From positions 7,779,274 through 7,843,273 of the forward strand of contig JAQFVV010000018.1 of the NCBI GenBank assembly GCA_028023455.1: a stretch of 64,000 nucleotides of DNA. Direction: 5' to 3'. This document shows positions 49,199 to 61,696 of the stretch, one piece after another. The notes beneath the pieces are model-generated. The model did no database searches. It worked only from the letters and a program-made list of their open reading frames with translations, and was not told where the DNA came from. Numbering within the stretch: position 1 is the stretch's first letter; each line of letters starts with the position of its first letter. Source of the DNA: Epiperipatus broadwayi. Lineage: Eukaryota; Onychophora; Udeonychophora; Euonychophora; Peripatidae. The position numbers and the translations under genes are program-made.

Positions 49199-49889
49199 CA
49201 CTGAGGTCTGTATCTATATCTTTGGGTGGGAAAAGCAAGTCTTTTGTTTCTATTTCGTAATCATCTTTTCAATGGTCATTTTGCCCTAAGGATCGGTTTG
49301 TAATTTTTATTTTTAAGGTTAAAAACTCTCTTCGTTATTTTTAAAAATTAAAAGGTTTTTTATTATATTTTATTTAAAGATTAGAATCTTTGCTTCAATT
49401 CTATCATTATTTTAAAGCTTATTTTATTTTAATATTTAAATCAAACATATTAATAAATTAATAATTTGTTATTTGTGCATTTTGAATGTTTGTGCTTTTA
49501 ATTCAGTACTAGATATTTACAAAAACATTCAGTATTAGAATTTAAATGTAACACATATATATATATCCTGTTACATATCACCGAACATATTTAAAAAAAA
49601 AGATAAAAAAAAAAAAGACTTTAGAGTTAATACTAATTGGCAATAATAATGCGTTAAAGTTCTTTTTTGTGTGTGTGCATATTTTTTAATTACCAAATCA
49701 TTCCTTTTCTTTTTTTAAATATTAAAGTTATTTGACGATCATATTTATACCTGACAGTCACATCTTATCACAACTTATTCCTACTATATCTATTCTGATG
49801 TTCAGGGTGCTATTCACACTATTTCCTAAACTATTTTATTTGATCAGGGTATTCATGGTTAATGAATATCATGCCACATGCTGGGCAGC

Positions 49890-49950
49890 CATTTATAATG
49901 GTCAGGAAAGAAGTGAAATATCCAATCTTACTGTATCTGCTATTACACTA
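49890..49950 (+). repeat. short dispersed repeat, partner at 42,412-42,470
   Basis: See the partner copy. The similarity covers about 45 bases centred on 'aaatatccaatcttactgtatct'. Confidence 0.45.
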
Positions 49951-52900
49951 TATTTATTAGATATCAAAAATTAGATATAAAAATGAGATATAAAAAATGT
50001 AAATTATTAATAACATATTTTCACTTGAAATACTTTTTTTTTCTCAAAAATATAACGTTATATTAGCAGCTAACGTGAATCTGGCCTGAAGCTGTATTTA
50101 GAATTTTAGCTTCTATATAAATAACCTATTTATACTAATGAGTAAATAATAATAATAAATTTATACTTACATATAAAAATACCGCAATAAATATTCAAAA
50201 AAATTAAACTTTTAAAACATATATTTTGTTTATATATAACAAAAATAAATAATCTTTTAGATTTTTAAAATAAAAAAACGAAGATTTTATAAACTGAAAA
50301 TAATCTTTCTAATGATAATGTATAATCTTTTTGTTTTGATTTCGATCTCATTTTTTTAATATAAAAAAAGAAAACCATTAACACAGCATAAGACTGAAAA
50401 TGGTGCTAGTTGTACATCACATCATGAATAAAAATAAAGTGGCTAACAGGTTTCTCTGGGCATAATTGCTGAGAGATTCTTGACTTCGTTTAAGGAAAAG
50501 CACAATACATCACATCAAATCTGATTTCTTTCCAGTTTACAAACGAACACTAGTGGTAATGATTACAATATGTATGAAAAATGTAAAATTAAATATTGTA
50601 GTTAATAAAAAAGTAAAAAAAGTTTGTCTTGTTTTAATTTTTTTCAAATATTTGAAATTTTTTATTAGTCATACTTTATTTGCTTATTTTTTTAATGTGA
50701 ATTTTAAAGTAATTCTTCTTTGTTGCTTTGCTTTTATGCAAATTCTGAAAATTACAGACCTTATCCCCCATTTTTCAAGGTAAGTTAAGTCTATTTTTGG
50801 GCAATTTTTTTTAATGCGGGTTTTCTGTGGAACCTATCTACCACATAAAATGAGACCCAGGTGTATATATATATATTTAGAAAATTGTTTTATTTTTATT
50901 ATCTTTGCTTATACACAATTATGTAAACATTGATTGAATAAGTGGGCAATTTTAAGTAATTAAGCTTGTATACAGTTAACATTTATTATAGTTGCAATAA
51001 TATCACTCAAATATACAGATTTAAATAAAATTTGAAGATGCATCCTTGTCACAGACACATAGCTATAAATGTTTACTTTTTCAAAACAGTATATATAAAA
51101 CAGAACTTGAATTAATATTTGAAATCAAGAAAAAGAATGTAATACTTTTTTGCTTTCTAATGATAATTTTTTAAATTTAAGTGTGTGTGTGTGTGTTTTT
51201 TTTTTTTTTGACAAAATATATATACATATGAATGGCTTCATAAAATAGTTTTTAATTTGCTAGTCTGGTGGGAGGTTTTGGCCCTGAATAAAGCTGATTT
51301 TTTGAAAGTAGCCAATCTACAGTAATTTACTATCTATCTCCATTGGTTAGTAAATAGGAAACTAACTATGCTTATAAATGAACAACAGTTTGTTAGCCAA
51401 GACAGTAAGGCTAATAAGTTATTTTTTTCAGAATTGGATGATAAATCGCCTTATATTGGGATATTATTGTATATTTTATATATTTAGCTACATTTTTTTT
51501 TTAAGTTTTGAGAGTAGATTTAGATTATAAAGATTGTACGATATATACATGTGATGGTAATTTGTAAATACCTGATGAGTCATTCAATTTCTTTGAATTG
51601 TTTACTACAATTTGTCCTTGATATTATCGGCAGGTTTTCAAATAAAAATTAAAAATATGTATATGTCTATATTTTAAATAAATGGAATTTAGTTCTCTAT
51701 GTTGTAACCATTGTTTTTCTACTTTTACGATTATATTATAATTTTATCTTCCATCAAAGAAAAAAATTATTTGATATTGTTTTTATAAATATTTTGATAT
51801 TTTTAATGTCTCAAAATTGACACTGTTAAGCTCTATATACACACACATGTTTCTAATGAGTGTTTATATATTTGTCATTAAACATCTTAATGATGTAAAG
51901 TTTCATTAACGATTGTGGTGTAGTTTTTAATACTGAAATATTATAACAGCATTAAGGTGGTAACAAACAATGATTAAACTATCATTAACAATAATCAAGT
52001 GTTATTGTTTGATCTAATTTTACACAGAGAACTTTTATATCCATGCATAGTATGCTAACAATAGTAATCAAATATATGACTAACATGCGGATTACTTTGG
52101 TCTTAAGCTAATAATTAATTATTTTAATATCAAGAGAATTTAATAAAATATTTGCTTTATTTATAGATTATTTTATCAAAACCTTCAATTACAATAACTA
52201 AAAAGAGGATTGATTTTTTTTGGGGAAAAAATACAAACAGAATATATTTAATTACGTTTAGAAAAATTCAATAATTTTTATACATACTATATATATATCC
52301 AAATAAATATACAGTATATACCAAATCCTTCATCAATTAGTTTAATATATTTTTATTTCTAAAAAAAAAAAAAAGGCAAGATGAAACAGGAGATAATTGC
52401 ATAGTGTGAGTGTGATTGCATACATATTTTAAACATGCATATTATATTAAATAAATTTCATCATCATCATCATTATTATTTATATTGCAAATCGTTCAAA
52501 TTGAGAATCTAAGCGAAATATTTTATTTATTTGTGAACGACAGCAACTTTATGATATCAGAGCTGGTAGAATAATTTTTTTTAAAAAAAATAGGAAAGTG
52601 AAAAACAGTATTGAATTATGTCCACAAATATAATATTGTTAAAATAATAATATTAATGACATTCATTTCTATTTCTTTAAATTTGACAGATCAAATATAT
52701 GGGAGTTACTGGATTTTTTTATTAAGCCTTTTTTTAAAACGGATGTGTAATAATATACTTGTGCTACACCATTTAATTGTACTATTTATTATATCAAAGA
52801 TTATATCACATTTATAAATACATATGCTTATACCATCACTTAAATTCTAATGATAAAACAGTTCCTTTAAAGTATAAAATGAGGCTGTTTCATATATATA

Positions 52901-53439
52901 CGAACTTCTATAAAAAAGAACTTTTTATATTAATAGTGAAATTTATTGCTTTATGGGCTACAGAGAAGAGTTTGACGAAAACTGAAAAATTCTTTGATTC
53001 TTTTTTGGGGCCTTAAAGGAACCAAGCAGGATAAATTTCTATTGTCCACTCTATACTTCTTGTCCATTGCAGTTATTACATAAACATGGATGGGCTTCTC
53101 AACAACATGTATCGGAAAGTGAGGTAAGTTTATTGACTTTTTAGCATTGAATTTAGAAATAAAAAATATCATGATCTTTCTTCTCAGTTGACTGATAGTT
53201 CTTAACTAAAATATCCATTCAGCTTTATTGAAGGCAAAATGATTATATGTGTAAGTGAACTTTTAAAATAAATATTTGCAATCATGACAGACAAAATTAA
53301 ATTATGACTTTATTATCAGAAGTGTAAAGTTACCAGCCAAGACAGTGGTTAGCAATCAAAGGTGAAAAGTGATAAGAAGCTCCTCTTAGTGAATTCAGGA
53401 TGCAATTTGAGGATGACATTTTAATTAGATAGTTAACAA
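49951..53439. other. no recognisable feature
   Basis: AT-rich with short TA and TG runs (for example (GT)n at 51,181-51,196). Open frames of up to 79 codons near 52,611-53,016 are AT-driven and unassigned. Confidence 0.45.
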
Positions 53440-55985
53440 CTGCAAATCACTTTCAAGTGGAGGAATAATTTCTAATATTAAATGTGACATTGTTGAACTA
53501 AGATTAAGAGACAATTGATTAAAAAAGTGGATATGTACTATACTGAAAAGGCACCAATATTGGAAGAACAAATAGTGGGATTCATTTTAAATATATTTGG
53601 AAGAGTACTATTATGGAGATTGATGGTGTATCAGAGTGTCTAGATTAATTGTTCAGCTCAATGAAAGATATCAAATGCATATTATTCAGATTTATATTCC
53701 AATGAATTCTCATTGTGATGAATTAAGTAGAGAATTTTTATATGGATGTGATCAGACCAAATCATGGAAAATTTGATATTAGAAGTGATATACAATTAAA
53801 AGATAAATTTGTTTATAGTGATAGAAATGCAAGAGAACAGAGACTCATTGAATTCATAGAAAAAGATAAACTTTATATTATGAATTTTTTTTTTTTTTTA
53901 AATGCTAAATGGATGTGAACATGGAAGCATCCAAATGAAGATATAACAGAAATAGAATAAATTTTGATTAACAGAAAATATATATTTCATGATTGAGATG
54001 TTCTTTATAAATTCAACACGGAAAGTGATCATTGATTAGTGAAATACAAGATGTATGTTGGTCAAAACTATAGGATAAAACTTATTAAAAAAACAATATT
54101 CATAGTTAATCTTCTGAACCCAGTAATTTAAATGAAGAAGTGAGACATGCAATTAAATCTATGAAGAATGGGAAAGCTCCAGGTAGAGATTGAATTACAA
54201 TTGATATCTTAAGAGAATCAGATAAAGAAAAGAAAAATTGTTGGCAATATTTTATACCAAATGTCTACATAATAAAGATGTATCAGATGATAATTGTTAT
54301 TTTAAAGGAAGATAAAGAACATATTAAAAATTACAGATCTATTAGTTTTTCGTTAATTTGATACAAATGTTTCCCAAAATAATTGCAAATCAACCACAAA
54401 AAATTTGAATTTTAACTAACCAAAATAACAAGCTGCATATATAAATGATTTTAGCTGAGAGGATCACATCCAAACATTAAGGAAAGTTGTAAAAAAGTCC
54501 AAAGAATATGAATTAACGTTATGCTTTGGATTTGTAGATTATAAAAAAAAACATTTGATCTGGAAAGTATTTCTACAATGATTAAAGCATTGGAATTGGA
54601 TCATTAAAATATAGATCCAGGATATTGTCATATTCTGAAGAGTATTATCAAAATGCAACAGCAATGATTAGATTAATGTTAAGAAAGGTGTATGACATGT
54701 GACTCCATATCTCCGAAACTTTTTACAGCTCTTTTATAAGAAGTATTGGTGGTTAAAATGGGAAGTTATGGAAGTAAAAGTAAATGGAGATTTTTTAAAG
54801 TCATTTAGATTTTGTAGATGATGTAATTGTTTTTGCAAATAATGCTTCAGAGTTTCAGAAAATTTTGCAAAAGTTATCAGATGAAAATATAAAAATAGGA
54901 TTGAAAATAAATGCTAAAAAAAAATAATATTCAATGGATTTTCTTAAAAGAAGAAAATAAATGTTAATAATGATGAATTAAAAGAAATTAACAGTTACAA
55001 ATACCTTGGTCAGATTATTAATGCAGATGGAAATATAATGGATGAAATTAATCATAGAATTAAACTTGGATGGAATGCTTTTGATAGAAATAATTTAATA
55101 TTAAAAGTAAATATGTTTGTTTTCTTGAAGGTTTGTGATAATGGTATTTTAGGTATATTTAAAGAAGCTGCTCACATAACATTGGCAAATAACCCTATAA
55201 GTCAAGCTAGTGTAACTATACATAATGTATGGCAAACACTAATCAGCATTGCTCTTAGGAAAAAATGGAGAATAAGGAGGGATCTTATAGATAAGTATAT
55301 GAAATGTCTAATGACTGTTGTCTTTAGCATGATAACTGTTGGATAGAACATTAGTTTAAAATTCAATATTCAAGAATCTAAGAGTGCAAGTACATTGTGC
55401 ATATTGCTAACAGTTGTATGTAATTAAAAAATCTTTGAAAAATTACATTTTTCTAAAGACTTTCAATACTTGTATTACATGATGGAAATAGTCCATTATA
55501 TAAATACACCTAAATATGTTTATGTATTGCAAAAGGAAGATGTATTATAAATTTGTTTTATCAATTCTCATTTATAGTCTGAGATTTGAACACTTAACAG
55601 AAGAGCAATATAGAGATTTTCAAACCACTCAATGAAATATGGAGAAATTTATGTCAAGAATAAGAAAGGAAAAACAAAAGTGAAATACATGTGTAAGAGA
55701 ATTGACAATTATTACTGATATCATTAAAAGAATTAAGAGACTAAAATAGAGCTAGGATGGATATATTGTTAGAAGAGATGATAAAGATTGATAGTTGAAA
55801 TCTTAAAATGTATCCTAAGAGACTGTAAAAAAAACCTATAAAGATCTCTCATAAAAAATTAATGAATAAAATAAGAGTTTATTGATGAGAGAAGAGAGGC
55901 TAGAGATAAAAAAAAAACTGGATTAAATTTGGAGAGATTTTCATCTTGCTATGGATTGATAATGATTGAAAATGGTGATATTTGA
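53440..55985 (+). mobile_element. RTE-clade LINE, second decayed copy
   Basis: Sister of the 18,005-20,712 element, here on the plus strand, starting at the same internal point ('gcaaatcactttcaagtg'). Recognisable in order: endonuclease remnants (HIIQIYIPMNSHCDE near 53,680; the 'TESDH' equivalent near 54,024), RT start near 54,130 ('LNEEVRHAIKSMKNGKAPG'-like), GFVDYKK near 54,530, FVDD catalytic box at 54,811-54,822, INHRIKLGWNAF near 55,045, and the C-terminal region resuming after an inserted block at about 55,548 and ending near 55,985. It has more stops than copy 1, but this copy keeps both catalytic aspartates of the FxDD box. Confidence 0.85.
55150..55507. repeat. inverted-repeat element E, copy 1, inside the LINE
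   Basis: Interrupts the RTE copy between the KVCDNGIL-coding stretch and its continuation at about 55,548. The right end (TCTAAAGACTTTCAATACTT, GATGGAAATAGTCCA, TATAAATAC) matches the inverted termini of the copies at 58,701-58,996 and 61,697-62,126. The interior has a SINE-like piece (55,345-55,385, TTCAATATTCAAGAATCTAA) shared with the 61.9-kb copy. The left terminal repeat is missing or eroded. Confidence 0.6.
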
Positions 55986-56109
55986 TCTCTTGTGAAATTT
56001 TGTATAAATGCTCACCATGTTAATATAGCCAGGCGTCATGAATAAACTTTATTATGCTTACATTTAGCAAATTATTTGTAGTAGTATATAAGGTGGACAA
56101 AAAATCCTT

Positions 56110-56197
56110 AATATTTTTCAGTGAATTATAAGGTTATCTGTGTATAGGATCCATGCTAAGGCCATATTAATTTTCTGGAACATGTTGAAAAGTGCAC
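56110..56197 (-). pseudogene. U6 snRNA-like pseudogene
   Basis: On the plus strand the blocks TTCAGTGAATT, GTTATC, TATAGGATCCATGCTAA, AATTTT and ACATGTTGAAAAGTGCAC follow the order of the reverse complement of U6 (TTCACGAATT, GTCATC, GCAGGGGCCATGCTAA, AATTTTAG, and the 5' end). A stretch of about 10-18 bases is lost in the middle. U6 retrocopies are common in animal genomes. The match is by memory of the U6 sequence and is imperfect. Confidence 0.4.
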
Positions 56198-57801
56198 CCA
56201 TATCAAATTAATTCACACACTACAGCCTGAATAAATATGTGCAAGCATGTAGATTAGGCAGGAAGAAATTGTCAGGTAATATATATTATTTTTATATTCA
56301 TAAACTGTGTTTTATGAAATTTATTTTATAAACTATACGTGAATTTGTCTATTATACAATTTCTCTATGCGCATATGATAATAATCCTAAAGGAAACTTA
56401 ACTTCTATTTTTGAAAATAAAGATATCAAATTATACAGGTAAATTTTGTTTTTAATTTTGCTTGTTTTATTAAATTTTGCTTGCATAAAAATATACTGTT
56501 AGTATTTTTTTGTTTAGTTTGAGGTTTTTCATGCTCTGTTGATCCAAAGATTCCCAAACTCCTTACTAAGATAAGCTACTTTAATCATATAATATTAGAA
56601 ATTTCTTGGCACACATCAAATATGGCTTTTTTCATTCATAGCCATGAGGAGAATGAGCTATTGTAATGAGGGTTGCTGTGCGATAAGGAAGAGATGTGTA
56701 GTACATGCTGTTGGAGAAATCATTAACAATGCTTGTTGATAACTAAGTACTAATCATTATCATGGAAAAATATACAATGCACATCTCATTTATTTCTATT
56801 AAACATGCAAGCTAGCTGATTTATTTGTCAAAAATTGTTTCTTAAAACAGAGAAAAAAAAAATCTATACGGAGTGTAAATAAAATAATGTTAGAATAATT
56901 AAATAGCCACATAGTGTTTAATTAACTAATTCCATATATGTGTATACATATGTATCAGTAGTTTTGAGACTTCCCAAGCATGCATTGCTTACTATTGTAA
57001 CTACATTTTAGTTGTATTCATTTATTTTCGTCTAAGTAATATGATGACAGATGATATCAAGTTGAAACATAAATTTTATAATAATCATAGATACTTTTGT
57101 TTTAATATTTATATAGACATAGCAATTTTACAAGGCTACTAGTCTGGCAACAAATGTTACAAAAAGTAATCATTTACAAGGTCAATTTCCAACCGTGAGA
57201 TTTTTCTACATATACTACCGAGTCCAGACTATGTAGCACATTGAAAACAATGGGTTTTTATAAACTGGATTTCTTTGGCAATCCTTCTCATGATTATGTA
57301 AAGTTCTAAATACATTTGCACATATATCCATGCATTCAGTGATTTCTACCCTAAATCACATATATATTAATCAGTAGTAAAAATCCTTAATATATTTGAC
57401 AACAAAAACTGTTATGATTTTTAAAACTTAATTTTAAATATTTTATAGAAAATAATATAATTATACAAATCTATTGCTTTGTAATAGATGACCGATACAT
57501 TTTAAAGCACAATAGAGCATTTAAATGCACACACGTGTTGATTATATGTTGTTGTTTTTTCGTATATATACATACCATTAATGGAAGTGATTAATCTACA
57601 TAGAAGGAAGGTGAAAAGTCATGTATGTGTGTGTAAAAAATCAGATATAATAATCTTTAACTTGGATTAAAATTTATATCTGTGCTAGAGAAAAACTCTA
57701 GTTTAATAAATGATAAACGTAGTTAGGTTTATCAAAAATGTAAGAGTGACAATTCGCCATAGATAAATACTCTTCATGTAATAAAGATATATACGAGAGC
57801 T

Positions 57802-57860
57802 GGTGACCTGGACCAATTGATGAGTGCTGGTTCAGCACGAAATGCATCTTGGGGGTCATT
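57802..57860 (+). ncRNA. hammerhead-ribozyme-like motif, copy 1 (type I layout)
   Basis: Core TTGATGA (57,817-57,823), stem II GTGCT/AGCAC with GGTTC loop (57,824-57,838), GAAA (57,839-57,842), a self-complementary TGCA in place of a normal stem III, and the cleavage triplet ATC ending at 57,848. Stem I closes by TTGG/CCAA (849-852 with 813-816) and, after an internal loop, GGTCATT with GGTGACC (854-860 with 802-808). This is the complete secondary structure of a minimal hammerhead with very short stem III, as described in PLEs, retrozymes and some satellites. The C at core position 3 is U here, so self-cleavage may be weak. Confidence 0.7.
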
Positions 57861-57899
57861 TACATTTTATTGTATCTTTATTTATATGAAGAATAAAAA

Positions 57900-58700
57900 A
57901 GAAAGAGGAAGTATGGGGATTATTAAAATAATCGACGATCTACATATATTAAACTGTTTTTGTAATTTATTATTCTCACTTCATACAATTTAAAAATCGT
58001 TATAATTTAGTTTTTTACTTAATCAAAATTTCTTTCTTGCTATTCATCTTTTTATAAATCATTTTAAATTTCTTGCATTGTTTGTTTTTTCGATTATCAA
58101 TTTTATTTTTAGAAAATTTTTCACCTCCAAGTCCTCTTTTGGTTCACATATGTTCTATTATTTTCCTCTTACACATATAAAACCTATTATTTCACTATTT
58201 CTTTCCATTGGTAGTTCCCCCCTTTAAGATATAGGAGTCGGAATGTTGTCTCTCAAGGTATATCAGATATATGTCTGTTTATATAATTTCTTGTTCTGAT
58301 TCTATTTCTTTTCACCAGTTGCCTTGGTCATAATTTCCAATACTGTTGCATATCTTTTGTGGTTTTTCCATTTTCTTTATTGCTTCTAAAGTTTTCATGG
58401 TATTTGGGTCATCATCTCTATCCTATCCTTGAACTGCATCTTAGCTTTTTGTTGATATCTTAATTAATAATCAGGGAATCAATGAAGGCCTTTCATTTTC
58501 AACTCTGCTTTCTTGACCATTGATAATTTTCTTTTCTATTTTCTTTATCTTTTCATTTTAATTTTTTGAATACAATTTTAAAGCTTGGAATTGTTTCTCA
58601 TTAGTGGGTGTAAAAGTAGAAGTTTTACATATAGAAAAAATATTGCTTAACTTTCCTGAAGGTTTGTGAAAATAACATTTTACATTATATTATATTAGAC
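57900..58700. other. no recognisable feature
   Basis: AT-rich, T-heavy sequence with no coding frame or repeat partner noticed. Confidence 0.4.
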
Positions 58701-58996
58701 TACTGTATTTCCATCATCTATAATTAAATGTTGAATGTCTAGAAATTTTTAACTTTTTCCAATACAAACAACTATTAGTAATAACACACAGACATCACAG
58801 GTCAGATTACACATTTTGAGGCCAGCAACATCTGCAGAAGAGCAGAGAATACCACTCAAAGCATTGTGTAATCTACAAATCTGTGTTGTCTGTTTGTTTT
58901 ATTATTAAAAGTTGTTTGTATTTGAAAAGAGTAAATAAAGTTTAAAAATTTCTAAGATTCAACATTTAATTATAGATGGAAATAATCCAGCAATAT
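58701..58996. repeat. inverted-repeat element E, copy 2
   Basis: Terminal repeats of about 75 bp: TATTTCCATCATCTATAATT, AATGTTGAAT and AGAAATTTTTAA on the left, mirrored at 58,930-58,996. Inner arms also pair (ACACAGACATCACAG...GATTACAC with its complement), so nearly the whole element can fold into one hairpin. No coding frame. Confidence 0.75.
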
Positions 58997-60412
58997 TATA
59001 ACATGGCTTACGTTTGTCTTATTTTATATAAAAAATATATTATGAAATTCTGTAAACTATTAAACAATCACATCTCCAAGAGACTCTTAAATATTTTCTC
59101 TTGACAATTTTCATACTCCATGTTTCATATACAGAACTACTTTGCAGTATTCTGACTTATTAACATTTTACCATACTTCTCTATTCTGGAAATCAAATCC
59201 CATATTAAATAAATGTGGCATATACTTCTTAGGCATTGGACATATCAAGTCATAGATTCCTCAATTGGATGAGTTGGACTACATATTGAACTGACAAAAA
59301 GTATGCAACAAAATATGGTTAAGATTATATATTAGGCTATCAAATTATATGTACAAATAAGTTGAAGAATTCATTGTGACAAATGTATGCAATGGAAGTA
59401 GATGATGTACAGAATGTTATACAGGAAGTAGGTATGTGTAAATGAACAAACTTAGATGCCATGTTAAAAAAAAAAAACAATTTTATGGACATAATGATTA
59501 AAATTCATATTAATGAAATTTCTCATACATATTTATGTATTCTTACTTCCAGTGGGGTTTATTCTATGATATGATTCTTGGTGATCTGTGTGACTTAGAA
59601 TACCTGTTTCATAACTAGACAAATTAATAAAAATATCAATTAAATATAAAGTAATATTTACCATTGGAATGCCATCTTGAGAACCAGTAGCCCTCAAGAA
59701 ATAAGCATCAGATCTCTCAAGAATTTAAATTACAGTGTTTGGTTTACATATATTTAAATCATTGTATTACTCCTTTAGCTTTGTAATATTTCATAGCAAT
59801 TTTGATACATGTCCCAGTTTAGTAATAATTAATTCACTTCATCCTGCCCACCCAACATATACTCATTATCATATATATTTCAAGCATGAAACTTACAAAG
59901 TAAAATTAATACCAACTGCAATAATTATAAGACAGTGATTCTTTAAATATTAAGTAATAAAATATATTTAAAAGATAAACAATTGTAAACAATAATAGTT
60001 ATTAAAGTATAAGAAATAATTCCAAACTAAAAAGCTTTTTTGGCTCTTATTAACAAAAAAAATCATCTTATATCTAATTTTTATACAAATTATTTCACAA
60101 TTTTTATAGAACTTTTAAAAAAAAGTTCAGATATCTCATGACCACACACCCTCATATAAGTCTTTCAAAATTGTTTAAACTATGGCAACACAAACAATGC
60201 ATTTAGACAAGTCACTGATATTTTAATTTTGTTAATCTACTATAGTCTATTTATTCAAAATTTCTATTAGTCATTCAATAGACTAGTGATTTTTCATTTA
60301 AATAATATTTCTCTAGTGCAATTTTTACTACACTCTGCAAGGTAGTGATTGATTTCTATCCACTTTTAGCACATTGTGAAGGGGTGTAACATAAGCATAT
60401 AACTAAAGACAT

Positions 60413-60858
60413 GTGAAAAGTAGATACAAATCAGTCTCTACCTTGCATGAATGATGTAATGAAAATTATACTACAGAAATTTTATTCATTACGTGGATAT
60501 TTATACTATAGAAATATTCATTAAGTGGATAATCTTTAGTCTAATGAATGACAAAAATTATTAATATACTTCCATCAAGTGTTTTATGTCAAAGTTGTTG
60601 CAATAAGTTTGACATTTATTCATCAAATTGTAATAATTGTTTATCTATATTTACTGAACAATCATAAATGTACAAGAGATTGTAATCTGGGCCAACTGAA
60701 GAATGCTTATTCAGCATGAAATGTGCATCTTGTGAATCGTACATCTTTTTCACATGGCTTTAGTCATGTTTATGATTGTTTCCACAAGGTGTTAAAAGTG
60801 GATAAAAGCCCGTTCTTATCTTGCATGAGTAATGTAGTGAAAATTACACTACAGAAAC
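60413..60858. repeat. direct-repeat pair bracketing hammerhead copy 2
   Basis: 'aaaagtagatacaaatc...cttgcatgaatgatgtaatgaaaattatactacagaaat' (60,413-60,480) recurs as 'aaaagtggataaaagcc...cttgcatgagtaatgtagtgaaaattacactacagaaac' (about 60,792-60,859). The spacing is about 380-390 bp and the hammerhead lies between. Direct repeats around a hammerhead are what a retrozyme- or PLE-type pseudo-LTR unit, or a satellite dimer, would leave. Confidence 0.6.
60682..60743 (+). ncRNA. hammerhead-ribozyme-like motif, copy 2
   Basis: Core CTGAAGA (60,696-60,702) fits the CUGANGA consensus exactly. Stem II is ATGCT/AGCAT with TATTC loop (60,703-60,717), then GAAA (60,718-60,721), a short stem III ATG/CAT with a 2-base loop, and the cleavage triplet ATC ending at 60,729. 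Relative to copy 1 the first stem II pair changes from G-C to A-U on both sides, a compensatory substitution. Stem I is weaker (TTG/CAA, then a mismatched distal part). Flanks are alignable with copy 1 for about 30 bp upstream. Confidence 0.65.
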
Positions 60859-61696
60859 ACTGTCTATTTATTCATCTTATTCTATAGATAAATAACTAAT
60901 TATAAATTATTTGATGTGAGCAAATCTCTCTCTAATGGAATAAATGTATTTAAAATAATAAAACTTTTCATTTCTCTAGGAAAGGCCATCATGCATGGTT
61001 AACTTCAAATGAATTAATCAACTAATTATAAACATAAGATCTGGAATGCATTACAAATCTCACACTTTTATTATATATAAAAATCTCTAAATACATTTCT
61101 TATTAAAAGAACAGTGGAACTTTTCATTTCTATACAAATACAAATGTCTCTGAAACACATCTTTTATAAACAGAAGTTCTCATTCTCTCTACCATTTTGT
61201 TTTATTTGCAAGTCATTAGGGAATGATCCCTCCCCCAACACAAGCGCTGTATGAACTTGTAATAGTTGAGGAGTACTCTCATTTTCTAAACACAAAATAA
61301 GTTTTTGAAAAGATGAATCCACTATATTTTTATCTAAATTTATATATAAGTAACAATTAAATTCATGACCACCGAAGAAACTCATTTGAAGGTCGGTGCA
61401 GTAAGAATATTATATCCTGTTCAATTAAATTTTCTGTCTTGTATGTGATTTGATCTCATTGCAAATAAGTTTAAACTTTATAACTATTATTATTAAGTTC
61501 ATAATTTCCAGTAAAAAAATACTGGGATGTATGCAAGCAATGAACAAAAAAGGGGTATATATAAAATGCTAGTCAGATATCATTTCTTAATTTGAAATGA
61601 TGCTTAGGTACAAGGAATTCATTATGCTATAGTTATTGTGTGACTGAAGAAATATACTAGATTTTTCTGAAAGTTTGTTATGATGGTATTTTAATA

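Noticed and set aside
47325-49577. Possible solo LTR (purine tract then TGTTC..., ending ...CTGTTACA)
   Set aside because: Flanking bases do not form a target duplication, no second LTR or primer-binding site is present, and the termini do not match the Gypsy LTR found in this window.
51574-51610. CTGATGAG word as a further hammerhead
   Set aside because: The following stem does not lead into GAAA, and no stem I partner was found.
52611-53016. Overlapping plus-strand frames as a small gene
   Set aside because: Composition is AT-driven, there is no recognisable domain, and no supporting splice or start context was found.
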